A stretch of 64,000 nt of DNA from Pseudideonella sakaiensis (lineage in GTDB: Bacteria; Pseudomonadota; Gammaproteobacteria; Burkholderiales; Burkholderiaceae_C), in the NCBI RefSeq assembly GCF_001293525.1, contig NZ_BBYR01000030.1, positions 1 through 64,000 on the forward strand, given 5' to 3'. A program made the translations under genes and the position numbers. Positions 9,082 to 17,043 of this stretch are shown here, piece by piece. The notes below the pieces were generated by a model, which was not told the DNA's origin, searched no databases, and worked only from the letters and a program-made list of their open reading frames with translations. The stretch's first letter is position 1. Every line of letters begins with the position of its first letter.

Positions 9082-9536
9082 GGCGCCATCCCGGCGGCGC
9101 GCCGGACGGCCCGGCGGATGCGCTGCTGCGTGCCGCAACGGCACAGGTGGCCCGCCAGCGCCTCGTCGATCTGGGCGTCGGTCGGGCGCGGCGTCTGCCG
9201 CAGCAGCGCGACGGTGCCCATGATCTGGCCCGCCTGGCAGTAGCCGCACTGCGGCACGGATTCCTCGAGCCAGGCCGCCTGCACCGGGTGCAGCGCCGTG
9301 TCTCGCGCGAGCCCCTCGACCGTGAGCACCGGCCGCCCCGCTGCGGCGCGAGCGGGCAGTGCGCAGCTGCGCGTGGGCGCGCCGTCGACCAGCACGGTGC
9401 ACGCGCCGCAGAGCCCGACGCCGCATCCGAACTTGGCGCCCACGAGGCCGAGCGCCTCGCGCAGCACGACCAGCAGGCTGTCGTCCTGCCACTCGGCCGG
9501 CACCGGGCGGTCCTGGCCGTTGATGGTGAGCTTCAT
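9078..9536 (-). CDS. 2Fe-2S subunit of molybdenum hydroxylase (IorA-like)
   Basis: A 152-residue electron-transfer subunit. The plant-type [2Fe-2S] cluster is bound by C38, C43, C46 and C58 (CGVGLCGAC then SC), and the second cluster by C97, C100, C132 and C134 (CGYC and CRC). This is the two-cluster arrangement of CoxS/IorA proteins. It is first in the operon with the large subunit and AraC regulator, each joined by ATGA overlaps. No FAD subunit is present, which is normal for the IorAB type; electrons probably leave to a cytochrome. The 136 bases between this gene and the TetR gene show no further gene. Confidence 0.92.
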   Translation of the reverse strand: MKLTINGQDRPVPAEWQDDSLLVVLREALGLVGAKFGCGVGLCGACTVLVDGAPTRSCALPARAAAGRPVLTVEGLARDTALHPVQAAWLEESVPQCGYCQAGQIMGTVALLRQTPRPTDAQIDEALAGHLCRCGTQQRIRRAVRRAAGMAP

Positions 9537-9672
9537 GGGTCCTCCAGGGTGAACGGCGCCAGTCTGGGTCGTTCGCCCCGGGGTGTCTTGAACGAGCGCG
9601 CCAGGAAGGCGACCTGGGGCCCCGGAACCGGGCGCGCGGGCGACGCCGAACCCGGCAGCGCCGGGCCGAGGA

Positions 9673-10254
9673 TCACGCGCCGGGTGCCAGGAGGCCGCCG
9701 AAGACCACGGCCTGGAAGTCCTTGAACGGCTCTTCGCCCCGGTGGGTCTTGGCCCGCAGCAGGGTGCCCTGCCAGGCGTTCAGCACGAACCGCCCGAGCG
9801 CCTGCGGGTCGGCGGTGGCCGCGACGGTGCCGTTGGCCTGGGCCTCGGCGATCACGGCGGCGATGGCCTCGGACCACCGCTGGTAGTAGCGGACGAACTC
9901 GGCACGCGCGCCCTCGTGCGAGTCGGCGATCTCCGAGCTGAGGCTGCCCAGGAAGCAGCCGCCCTTGTAGCCGCGTTCCTTGACGATCTTCCACCGCTTG
10001 CGGAAGTCGCGACGGAGTCGCTCCACCGGTTCGACGGACGTGTCCAGCAAGGCGCGGGGGTCGTTCTGGGCGGCGTAGGTGGCCAGCGCTTCCAGCGCCA
10101 GCGCCTCCTTGCCGTCGAAGTGGTTGTAGAACGAACCCTTCGGGACGTGTGCCGCGTCCGTCAGGTCCTGCACGCTGCAGCCGTTGAAGCCTGCCGACCA
10201 GAAGACCTCCAAGGCGGCATCTACCAGCTGCTGGCGAACACTGGGGCGTCCCAT
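9673..10254 (-). CDS. TetR/AcrR-family repressor (NemR-like)
   Basis: A 193-residue repressor. The N-terminal HTH (residues 1-50) reads [18 protein letters not shown], then [19 protein letters not shown], the TetR signature. The C-terminal [13 protein letters not shown] block resembles the NemR/LmrA-type ligand domain that senses electrophiles or unsaturated compounds. The frame is open much further upstream (antisense to acuI), but ATG 10254 gives the standard length. It is divergent from the acuI-like gene with 126 bases between, so it most likely represses that gene and itself. Confidence 0.88.
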   Translation of the reverse strand: MGRPSVRQQLVDAALEVFWSAGFNGCSVQDLTDAAHVPKGSFYNHFDGKEALALEALATYAAQNDPRALLDTSVEPVERLRRDFRKRWKIVKERGYKGGCFLGSLSSEIADSHEGARAEFVRYYQRWSEAIAAVIAEAQANGTVAATADPQALGRFVLNAWQGTLLRAKTHRGEEPFKDFQAVVFGGLLAPGA

Positions 10255-10321
10255 CGCAATGACCTGCTTCCGGAAATGAGGGTGTCGACCCCCGATTGTG
10301 CCGCCGCTCGAATCCGTGCAG

Positions 10322-10342
10322 AATATGACCGGTCGTCTTAGA
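10322..10342. promoter_or_regulatory. Candidate TetR operator
   Basis: In the divergent gap the palindrome GACCGGTC (10327-10334) runs directly into GTCTTAG, giving overlapping inverted arms GACCGGTCGTC. This resembles operators of TetR repressors that regulate neighbouring oxidoreductases. The assignment rests on position and symmetry only. Confidence 0.4.
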
Positions 10343-10380
10343 TCTCGTCTGCCCTGCCGGGCGGCCCAACAGGAGCGGTG

Positions 10381-11367
10381 ATGGAGAAGTTTCGCGCGGT
10401 TCGACTCAGTGCAGGCAACCAGGGCCTGGCAGCCGAGGTGCTGCGCATGGACGCCTCCGACCTCGATGCGGGCGACGTCACGGTGGCCGTCGACTACTCG
10501 ACCGTCAACTACAAGGACGGCCTCGCGGTCACGGGCCGGGGCGGCATCGCGAAGCGGCTGCCGATCGTGCCGGGCATCGACTTCGCAGGCACGGTGCTCG
10601 CGTCGTCCCACCCCGGGTTCGCGCCCGGTGACCCGGTGGTGCTCAACGGCTTCGAAGCGGGCGTGACGCACCACGGCGGGTTCGCGCAACGGGCGAGGGT
10701 GCCGGGCGACTGGCTCGTCAAGCTGCCGGAGGGCATCGGCACGCGGCAGGCGGCGGCCATCGGCACCGCGGGTTTCGCCGCCATGCTGTGCGTGCTCGCG
10801 CTGGAGCGTGGCGGAGTCCACCAGGGCGATGTCCTCGTCACCGGTGCGGCCGGGGGCGTGGGCTCCGTCGCCATTGCGCTGCTCGACCGGCTGGGCTACC
10901 GCGTCATCGCGTCCACGGGACGCACCGACGAGGCCGACTACCTGCGCGCGCTGGGCGCCGACGAGGTGATCGACCGTGCGACCCTGTCGTCGCCGCCGGC
11001 GCGGCCGCTGGGGGCCGAACGCTGGCACGGCGCGGTGGACACGGTGGGCAGCCACACGCTGGTGAACGTGCTTGCGCAGACGCGCTATGGCGGCACGGTC
11101 GCGGCCTGCGGCCTGGCGCAAGGCCTGGACCTCGCGGGCAGCATGGTGCCGTTCATCATGCGTGGGATCACGCTCGCCGGTGTCGACACCGTGAACGCCC
11201 CCATGGCGCTGCGCGAGCAGGCCTGGGCCCGCCTCGCGCGGGACCTGGACATGCAGCGGCTCGACGCCATGACACGTGTCGTCGGGCTCGACGCCGCGGT
11301 GGCCACGGCGGCCCAGGTGCTGCGCGGCCAGGTGCGCGGCCGCACGCTCGTCGACGTGAACGCCTGA
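10381..11367 (+). CDS. acuI: Acrylyl-CoA reductase family protein (AcuI/YhdH)
   Basis: A 328-residue zinc-free medium-chain reductase of the YhdH/AcuI family, which reduces acrylyl-CoA to propionyl-CoA with NADPH and so detoxifies acrylate-type electrophiles. The N-terminal block VDYSTVNYKDGLAVTG and the cofactor motif TGAAGGVGSVA are typical. A GTG at 10378 is possible, but AGGAG (10371-10375) is spaced correctly for the ATG at 10381. It is divergent from the NemR-like TetR gene, an arrangement that fits induction by reactive carbonyls or acrylate. The exported crotonase-like gene follows after 13 bases. Confidence 0.85.
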   Translation: MEKFRAVRLSAGNQGLAAEVLRMDASDLDAGDVTVAVDYSTVNYKDGLAVTGRGGIAKRLPIVPGIDFAGTVLASSHPGFAPGDPVVLNGFEAGVTHHGGFAQRARVPGDWLVKLPEGIGTRQAAAIGTAGFAAMLCVLALERGGVHQGDVLVTGAAGGVGSVAIALLDRLGYRVIASTGRTDEADYLRALGADEVIDRATLSSPPARPLGAERWHGAVDTVGSHTLVNVLAQTRYGGTVAACGLAQGLDLAGSMVPFIMRGITLAGVDTVNAPMALREQAWARLARDLDMQRLDAMTRVVGLDAAVATAAQVLRGQVRGRTLVDVNA

Positions 11368-11380
11368 GGGAGAGCGCGGC

Positions 11381-12301
11381 ATGTCGACGACCCTCCAGCT
11401 GATGCTGGCCTGGCTGTGCCTGGCCGGCCTGTGGCCGCTCTCGCCGGCGTACGCGCAGCAGGCCGCCGGCGCCACCGCGACCCCGCGGGTGGTGGTGCAA
11501 GAGGTCGCGCCCCGTGTGCGGCGGGTGGTGGTCGGCCATCCGCCGTTCAACCTCGTCACGCCGGAGACGGTGTCGCGCCTGCACGAGGTGGTGACCGCGC
11601 TCGAAGCCGATTCCACGGTGCAGGTGGTCATCTTCGCCAGCAGCACCCCCGGTTTCTTCTTGAACCACTTCGACCTGGCCCAGGCGGCTCGCTTCCCCCT
11701 GCTGCCGACCCCGGAGGCAACGCCCGTGTGGGTGGATCTGGTCCTTCGGCTCAGCAAGGCACCCTTCGTCAGCATCGCCGCCATCCGCGGGCGCACGCGC
11801 GGCGGCGGCAACGAACTGGCCCTCGCGATGGACCTGCGCTATGCCAGCCGGGAACAGGCGTGGTTCGCGCAGCCCGAGGTCGGCACAGGCATCGTGCCGG
11901 GTGGAGGCGGCTCCGAGCGCCTCCCGCGGCTGATCGGCCGGGACCGGGCGCTGGAGGTCATCCTGGGCAGCGAGGACTTCGACGCGACGACCGCCGAGCG
12001 CTATGGCTGGGTGACGCGCAGCCTGCCCGATGCCGAGCTCGACGGCTTCGTGCTCGCGATGGCGCAGCGCCTGGCGAGCTTCGACCGGACAGCCCTGGTG
12101 GCTGCCAAGTCGCAGGTCGACCGCGCGTCGCTGCCGCCCGATGCGGACCTCGCGTCGGCTTATCGGGAGTACAGCCGCTCGCTCGCCAACCCCAGGCTCC
12201 GACCGCGCCTGGCCCGGCTGGGCCAGTTCGTCGCCGAGAAAGGCGCGGAGGTGGAGCTGAATCTGGGCGACTACCTCGGCCGGGTCGGCGTCCAACCCTG
12301 A
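11381..12301 (+). CDS. Enoyl-CoA hydratase/isomerase (crotonase) fold protein with a signal peptide
   Basis: A 306-residue crotonase-fold protein. Residues 1-25 form a clear Sec signal (hydrophobic core, then SPAYA before QQ), which is odd because crotonases act on CoA thioesters in the cytosol. The catalytic glutamates of hydratases are both present: E145 in GGGNELA and E166 in QPEVGTG, with the oxyanion loop PGGGGSERL at 173-181. The substrate loop PGFFLNHFDL replaces the usual AFCAGADL. It lies 13 bases after acuI and before a second exported protein. Either it acts on a non-CoA substrate in the periplasm, or the leader is a membrane anchor. Confidence 0.82.
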   Translation: MSTTLQLMLAWLCLAGLWPLSPAYAQQAAGATATPRVVVQEVAPRVRRVVVGHPPFNLVTPETVSRLHEVVTALEADSTVQVVIFASSTPGFFLNHFDLAQAARFPLLPTPEATPVWVDLVLRLSKAPFVSIAAIRGRTRGGGNELALAMDLRYASREQAWFAQPEVGTGIVPGGGGSERLPRLIGRDRALEVILGSEDFDATTAERYGWVTRSLPDAELDGFVLAMAQRLASFDRTALVAAKSQVDRASLPPDADLASAYREYSRSLANPRLRPRLARLGQFVAEKGAEVELNLGDYLGRVGVQP

Positions 12302-12382
12302 TCCAGGAAGCAGTCCCTGCGGGCCAGGCGGCCCCGGGCCATCCGATGTGTCCCATCACCCGATGAACGAGCGGAGAACGCG

Positions 12383-12835
12383 ATGAGCAAGACGACGTTG
12401 ATGAAATGCCTGCTGGCGGCTGGCCTGGCGTGGACGACCCACGCCGCCTCGGCCCAGGCCAACCCCGGCAACAAGGAGCTGGTGCTGAACGCCGTGTCGG
12501 CCCTGTTCGTCCAGCGTGACGTGACCGCGCTGGAACGCTACTGGGATCCAGGCTACATCCAGCACAACCCCCGCATGCCGAACGGAACCGAGTTCCTGCG
12601 GCGCTTCGTGTCCTCCCTGAAGCCCGAGGCGCGCTACGAGCCGGGGCTGGTGCTGGAGTCCGGCGAGTTCGTGGCCGTCCATGGCCGCTACACCGGCTTT
12701 GCGGAGAAGGCGATGGTCGCCGTCGACATCTTCCGCGTCAGGAACGGCAAGCTCGTCGAGCACTGGGACGTGGTCCAGGAGGAAGTGCCTGCCGACAAGA
12801 CGCCCAGCGGGAACGCGATGTTCCCGGCCCGGTAG
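12383..12835 (+). CDS. Exported SnoaL-like (NTF2-fold) protein
   Basis: A 150-residue protein with a Sec signal (cleavage after AASA, about residue 24) and an NTF2-like domain of the SnoaL type. The visible blocks are NKELVLNAVSALFVQRDV, YIQHNPRMPNG and the C-terminal VDIFRVRNGKLVEHWDVVQEE. SnoaL-like proteins include small cyclases, aldol-condensing enzymes and ligand-binding proteins; which applies here is not visible. It follows the exported crotonase by 81 bases in the same direction and is probably cotranscribed with it. Confidence 0.82.
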   Translation: MSKTTLMKCLLAAGLAWTTHAASAQANPGNKELVLNAVSALFVQRDVTALERYWDPGYIQHNPRMPNGTEFLRRFVSSLKPEARYEPGLVLESGEFVAVHGRYTGFAEKAMVAVDIFRVRNGKLVEHWDVVQEEVPADKTPSGNAMFPAR

Positions 12836-12852
12836 CCGGCATCGCTCCCGCA

Positions 12853-13674
12853 TCACGGCAGGCCGGCGAAGCGGCCCACCGCCTGCAGCGTGGCGTCGTC
12901 GGCGAGCAGGCCGCGGTGGCCCAGGCCCTCGAGCCCCAGCCACTGCACGCCGGGCCAGCACGCGATCGCGGCCTCGAGGGCGCGCCGGGGCACGATGTCG
13001 TCGTCGCTGCTGTGGGCCACCATCGCCGGGACGGCGATGTGCTGCGCCTGGTCGCGCAGGTTCACGGTGTCGGCGTCGACGCCGATGATGGCGGACAGGC
13101 GCTGCAGCCAGGCCGGCCACAGGGCTTCCGGCAGGCCGGACTGCGCCACGGCACGGCGGGCGAAGAACCCGTAGTGGGTCGCGGGGGCCAGCAGCGCGAT
13201 GCGCCGCGCCTGCAGGCCTTGCGACAGCGCATGGACCAGCGCCGCGCCGCCATAGGAATGCCCCGCTGCGAAGCTGAAGCTGCCGGCGTGGTCCTGTACC
13301 GCCCGGAGGGCCGCTGCCGCCAGCGGCAGGCTCAGATGCTCGCCGCCGGATTGGCCGTGGCCGGGCAGATCGGGCATCCACACCCGCCGCCCCGCGGCGG
13401 CCAGGTGGCGCGCCAGCGGGAGCATGTCCGTCGCGTCGGCGCGCCAGCCATGCACCAGCAGGGCATCCGGGCCGTGGCCCATCACGTGGACGGCGACGTC
13501 GATCCGCGGGCCGTCACGCCAGCCGGCCGGGGTGGCCAGGCCGAGGTGGAGCGTCTGCGCGCCCGGGATGCCGGAACCCCGGGTGCGCGGTCCCGTGTGA
13601 AGGAAGCGATGGACCCCGGCGTCCAGCGCCCGTGTGTCGGGCATCGCGGCCGGCAGCTGCCCGGGGTCGCTCAT
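12853..13674 (-). CDS. Alpha/beta hydrolase
   Basis: A 273-residue alpha/beta-fold hydrolase. The nucleophile elbow is GHSYGG with S140; the acid is in SSDDDIVP (about D224-D226) and the base is H253 in GLGHRG. The oxyanion strand VHGWRAD is at 74-80. The ATG at 13674 is chosen because it sits 13 bases after the stop of the other hydrolase; an upstream in-frame ATG would overlap that gene. It is the distal gene of a leftward group with the hydrolase and the SDR. Substrate unknown; esterases, lactonases and lipase-like enzymes share these features. Confidence 0.82.
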   Translation of the reverse strand: MSDPGQLPAAMPDTRALDAGVHRFLHTGPRTRGSGIPGAQTLHLGLATPAGWRDGPRIDVAVHVMGHGPDALLVHGWRADATDMLPLARHLAAAGRRVWMPDLPGHGQSGGEHLSLPLAAAALRAVQDHAGSFSFAAGHSYGGAALVHALSQGLQARRIALLAPATHYGFFARRAVAQSGLPEALWPAWLQRLSAIIGVDADTVNLRDQAQHIAVPAMVAHSSDDDIVPRRALEAAIACWPGVQWLGLEGLGHRGLLADDATLQAVGRFAGLP

Positions 13675-13687
13675 CGCGGGCGCCCGC

Positions 13688-14545
13688 TCACCGCTCGCCA
13701 TCGGCGAGCACGAAGGCCGCGACATGGGCTGCCGCCTGGCGCGGGTACTGGTGGTGCGGCGCATGGCCTGCCTGAGGCAGCGTCACCAGCGTCACGGTGG
13801 GCAGCTGGCCGTTCAGTGCGTACCAGTTCTCCACGGGGAAGGCGATGTCGTGGTCGCCGCCCAGGTGCAGGATGGGCAGCGCGGTGTGCTTCAGCGCCTG
13901 CAGCACCGGGTCCGCCGGAAACAGCGGCACGCGCGGCGTCTCGCCCAGCACGGCCCGCGCGAAGGCGACGGGGACCTCGGGGCTGCGGCCCTCGGTGCGC
14001 TGCGCGATGCGCTCCAGCGAGGCACGGGCGGCCGCCCGGCTGCCCGGTGACGCGGGCTCGAAGAACAGCACGACCTGGTCGTCGAGGCCGTTCTCCTCCT
14101 TGCGCGCGGTGTCGTTGAACAGCTGCTCGGCGCCCTTCACGTTGGGGCCAGGCGGCACGGTCCCGAGCAGGACGGCATGCGACACCAGGCTGGCATGGCG
14201 CGCGATGAAGACCTGCACCGCCAGCCCGCCCAGCGACCAGCCGCCGATGGCCGGCTGCTCCAGCCCGAGCGCCACGATCAGGTCGCGGGCGTCGTCGGCC
14301 AGGGTCGCGGGCGAGTAGTCCGGCGTGCCCTCCGACAGCCCCAGACCGGGATAGTCGAACGTGATCACGCGAAAGCCCTGCGCCACCAGGGCGTCGATGA
14401 ACGCAGGGTCCCACGCGTCCATGGTGCCGCGGAAGCGCAGGCACAGCAGCAGCGGTTTGCCGCTGCCGACGCTGCGGTAGGCGATGCGTCGGCCGCGGAT
14501 CTCGGCATGGCGGTTCTCGGCGTGGAGGTAGGTCTCGGTCGTCAT
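13688..14545 (-). CDS. Alpha/beta hydrolase
   Basis: A 285-residue alpha/beta hydrolase of the haloperoxidase/esterase type. The nucleophile is S104 in GGWSLGG, the acid is in LGGDHDIAFP and the base in QAGHAPH. The strand usually carrying HGxxG reads LRFRGTMDAWDP, so the first oxyanion residue is Arg instead of His. It lies between the SDR (46 bases upstream) and the second hydrolase (13 bases downstream) on the same strand, and the three probably form one operon. Confidence 0.85.
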   Translation of the reverse strand: MTTETYLHAENRHAEIRGRRIAYRSVGSGKPLLLCLRFRGTMDAWDPAFIDALVAQGFRVITFDYPGLGLSEGTPDYSPATLADDARDLIVALGLEQPAIGGWSLGGLAVQVFIARHASLVSHAVLLGTVPPGPNVKGAEQLFNDTARKEENGLDDQVVLFFEPASPGSRAAARASLERIAQRTEGRSPEVPVAFARAVLGETPRVPLFPADPVLQALKHTALPILHLGGDHDIAFPVENWYALNGQLPTVTLVTLPQAGHAPHHQYPRQAAAHVAAFVLADGER

Positions 14546-14590
14546 CTTCGGCTCCGCAAGGGATGGGTTTGCGAGAAGGGGTGGCCCGCG

Positions 14591-15385
14591 TCAACGCGCG
14601 TAGCGCGGCGCGACCGTGTTGCTGGACAGGTGCGGCGCCAGCGACAGCCGGGCCGCCTCCATCTCGCGCAGCGCCCGGTCGTCGTGCAGCGACGGCACGG
14701 TGATCAGCTCGCCGCGGTCCAGCCCCAGCAGCGCGGCGTCGACCAGGTCCTCGGCGCGCATCACGATCTGCTGCGGCAGGTGCTCCACCGGCCGCCCGCC
14801 CTTGGCCCAGAAATCGGTGGCGGTGGCGCCCGGCAGCACGGCCTGCACCCGCACGCCGCGGGCGGCGAGCTCGTGGTGCAGCGACTGGCTGAACGCCATC
14901 ACGAAGGCCTTGGTGCCGCCGTAGACGCCGTTCAGGATCTCGGGCGCCAGCGCCACGATCGACGCGATGTTGACCACCGTGCCGCGGCCGCGGGCCACGA
15001 AGCCCGGCACCGCGGCGTAGCTCAGGCGCATCAGCGCGTCGACGTTCAGCGCCACCATGCGCGACATCTGGTCCACGTCGCTCTCCAGCAGGGGCGTGTG
15101 CGTGCCGATGCCGGCGTTGTTGACGAGCAGCGTGATGCTGGCGTCCTCGCGCAGCTGGCGTTCCACGCGCTGCAGGCCTTCGGGCGAGCCCAGGTCGGCC
15201 GCCAGCACCTCGATGCTGCGGCCGGTCTCGGTGCTCAGTCGGTCGGCCAGCGCGAGCAGCCGGGATCGGTCGCGTGCGACCAGGACGAGGTCGTGGCCGC
15301 GGCGTGCGAGCCGGTCCGCATAGACGGCGCCGATGCCGGAAGAGGCGCCCGTGACGAGCGCGGTGCCGAGGTGCGAGGGGGTCAT
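14591..15385 (-). CDS. Short-chain dehydrogenase/reductase
   Basis: A 264-residue classical SDR. The cofactor motif TGASSGIG is at 12-19, LVNNAGIG at 87-94, and the catalytic triad S142, Y155 and K159 (YGGTK) is complete. The residues after the second strand (ARDRSR) suggest NADP(H) preference. The ATG at 15385 gives a normal N-terminus; the frame is open further upstream without a family match. First gene of the leftward group with two hydrolases, divergent from the GlxA-type regulator, which probably controls it. Confidence 0.9.
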   Translation of the reverse strand: MTPSHLGTALVTGASSGIGAVYADRLARRGHDLVLVARDRSRLLALADRLSTETGRSIEVLAADLGSPEGLQRVERQLREDASITLLVNNAGIGTHTPLLESDVDQMSRMVALNVDALMRLSYAAVPGFVARGRGTVVNIASIVALAPEILNGVYGGTKAFVMAFSQSLHHELAARGVRVQAVLPGATATDFWAKGGRPVEHLPQQIVMRAEDLVDAALLGLDRGELITVPSLHDDRALREMEAARLSLAPHLSSNTVAPRYAR

Positions 15386-15438
15386 GGGGAGATGTCCGAA
15401 GGCGGGTTGCGATGGACGTGATCCTGCGCCTCGGGGCG

Positions 15439-15456
15439 AATGACGTAAATGACGTA
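15439..15456. promoter_or_regulatory. Tandem AATGACGTA operator-like repeat
   Basis: Two perfect, abutting copies of AATGACGTA (15439-15447 and 15448-15456) lie in the divergent gap between the SDR and the AraC-type gene, followed by the AT-rich TATATAGTC. This is a strong local drop in GC content. Position suggests a site for the neighbouring activator or a promoter element; it is unproven. Confidence 0.5.
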
Positions 15457-15491
15457 TATAGTCTTGTTTCGTGCCATCACCGGAACAGGCC

Positions 15492-16442
15492 ATGCACCGC
15501 GTCGGCTACCTGCTGCACCCCGGCTTCCAGTTCATGACGCTGGGTACCCAGTCGGTCTTCGAGTTCGCGAACTACGAGGTGCGCGAGCGCTTCTACGACC
15601 TGGCGCTCTACAGCCCCGGAGGCGGCCAGCTCCGGTCGTCCTCGGGCGTGGACGTGGTGACGCGGCCGCTGGCGTCCTCCACGCAGGCCGACTCCTGGCT
15701 GGTGAGCCACTCCGTCACGCCGCTGCAGACCTCGCCCGACCCGGCGGCGCTGGCGCTCCTGCGGCGCGCCGAGCGGCACGCGAGGCGCATCGTGGGCCTG
15801 TGCACCGGCAGTTTCGTGCTGGCCGAAGCCGGGTTGCTCAAGGGGCGGCGGGCCACCACCCACTGGGCCCATGCGGCCAGCCTGCGCGAGCGCTATCCGG
15901 ACACCCTGGTCGAGGAAGACCGCATCTTCATCGTCGACGGGCCGGTCTGGACCTCGGCGGGCATGTCGGCCGCGTTCGACCTGTGCCTGGCCATGGTCGA
16001 AAAGGACCTGGGTGACGACGTCGCGCGATCGGTGGCGCACTCGCTGGTGATGCAGCACCGGCGCGCGGGCGGGCAGACCCAGCACTCGCAACTGCTGCAG
16101 ATCGCCCCGAAGAGCGACCGCGTGCAGGCTGCACTGGACTACGCACGCGCGAACCTGAAGAACGAGCTCAACGTAGAGGAACTGGCCGCCGTGGCCACGC
16201 TGAGCCCGCGCCAGTTCAGCCGCGTCTTCACGCAGGAGACGGGCGTCTCTCCCGCCCGTGCCGTGGAGGGCCTGCGTGTCGAGGCCGCCCGCCTGATGAT
16301 CGAACGCAGCCGCCATCCGCTGGAGGTCGTTGCCCGCGAGACCGGCTTCCGCGACCGCCGGCACCTGCGCGAGGTCTTCGTGCGGCGGCTGGGCGTGCCG
16401 CCTCAGAGCGCGCGGAGGGCTGCGAGGGGGGTGGCGGGGTGA
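15492..16442 (+). CDS. GlxA-family AraC transcriptional activator (DJ-1/PfpI plus HTH)
   Basis: A regulator of about 316 residues with an N-terminal DJ-1/PfpI-like domain (1-180) and a C-terminal AraC HTH (about 215-310). The first domain shows IVGLCTGSFVLAEAG, the nucleophile-elbow region of the family. The HTH reads LNVEELAAVATLSPRQFSRVF, with the second helix pair at RETGFRDRRHLREVF. The frame allows a GTG start seven codons earlier (15471). It is divergent from the SDR-hydrolase group, the common position for an activator of such genes. Confidence 0.88.
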   Translation: MHRVGYLLHPGFQFMTLGTQSVFEFANYEVRERFYDLALYSPGGGQLRSSSGVDVVTRPLASSTQADSWLVSHSVTPLQTSPDPAALALLRRAERHARRIVGLCTGSFVLAEAGLLKGRRATTHWAHAASLRERYPDTLVEEDRIFIVDGPVWTSAGMSAAFDLCLAMVEKDLGDDVARSVAHSLVMQHRRAGGQTQHSQLLQIAPKSDRVQAALDYARANLKNELNVEELAAVATLSPRQFSRVFTQETGVSPARAVEGLRVEAARLMIERSRHPLEVVARETGFRDRRHLREVFVRRLGVPPQSARRAARGVAG

Positions 16443-16750
16443 AGGCGGGGGACTGCGTGATGGCGGTCGGCTCGACATTGCCCCGCCCGTGGGCTCGGTT
16501 CCCGCGAGAGTGGGCTTCCGGGAGGCTCAAGGAACCTTCAAGCATGCCAACCTCGTGAGCTTCACATGCCTGAAGTCCTTCGCGTTCGATCAGCGCTTCG
16601 GGCGCAAGGATGCGCACGACCTGATCGACTGCTGGCGATCGTTCGCAGCCGCTTCGCAAGCGATGACGGCGTCGAGGGTCATCGCAAGGACGGCCCCGTG
16701 TCGGTCGCCAGGTTCGAACTGGGCGAAGGCAACGAGGCGGAGCAGTTCCC

Positions 16751-16868
16751 TGCAACCTGGGTGATGCCGAAGCCCACCCAGACCGACGCGAGCGCGATGC
16801 TTGGGTGGATGACGCCGGAAGGTGTCGGTCCGCGGCGTCCAGCGATGGCTGTAGACGGCGCGTGCATG
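16751..16868 (-). pseudogene. Fragment of an acetamidase/formamidase gene with internal deletion
   Basis: On the minus strand the piece reads ARAVYSHRWTPRTD, then after a one-base frameshift GVIHPSI, then joins directly to VGFGITQVAGN. The intact copies in this window have ARAVYSYRWTPQTDPSGVVHP and, about 200 residues later, VDFGITQVVDGN. Two separated blocks of FmdA are thus fused by a large deletion and broken by a frameshift. The surrounding gap 16443-17043 has no intact gene; small open frames there have no family features. Confidence 0.7.
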
Positions 16869-16891
16869 AGGCGATGAGAGTAGGCCGAGCG

Positions 16892-16955
16892 AGTAGCGGC
16901 TCAAGACTGAAGGCGGGGATACGCCACCCGTGTTCGATCGGTCGCTATCGACCCT
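16892..16955. repeat. Dispersed intergenic repeat, copy 2
   Basis: Contains GAGTAGCGGCTCAAGAC and, 28 bases later, GATCGGTCGCTATCGACCCT (16936-16955), matching the element at 814-880 in both blocks and spacing. It sits between the acetamidase fragment and the kinase-like gene. Confidence 0.55.
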
Positions 16956-17043
16956 GAATAGACACTGGCTGTGCTGATCTCCGCGCCTCGATGCAGCCAG
17001 TCGTAATTCATGACTCGCCCCGATAACGGCCAGAGCGGGAGGT

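Noticed and set aside
10255-11811. Extension of the TetR frame into a 712-residue protein
   Set aside because: The added part is antisense to acuI and the crotonase gene and shows no domain.
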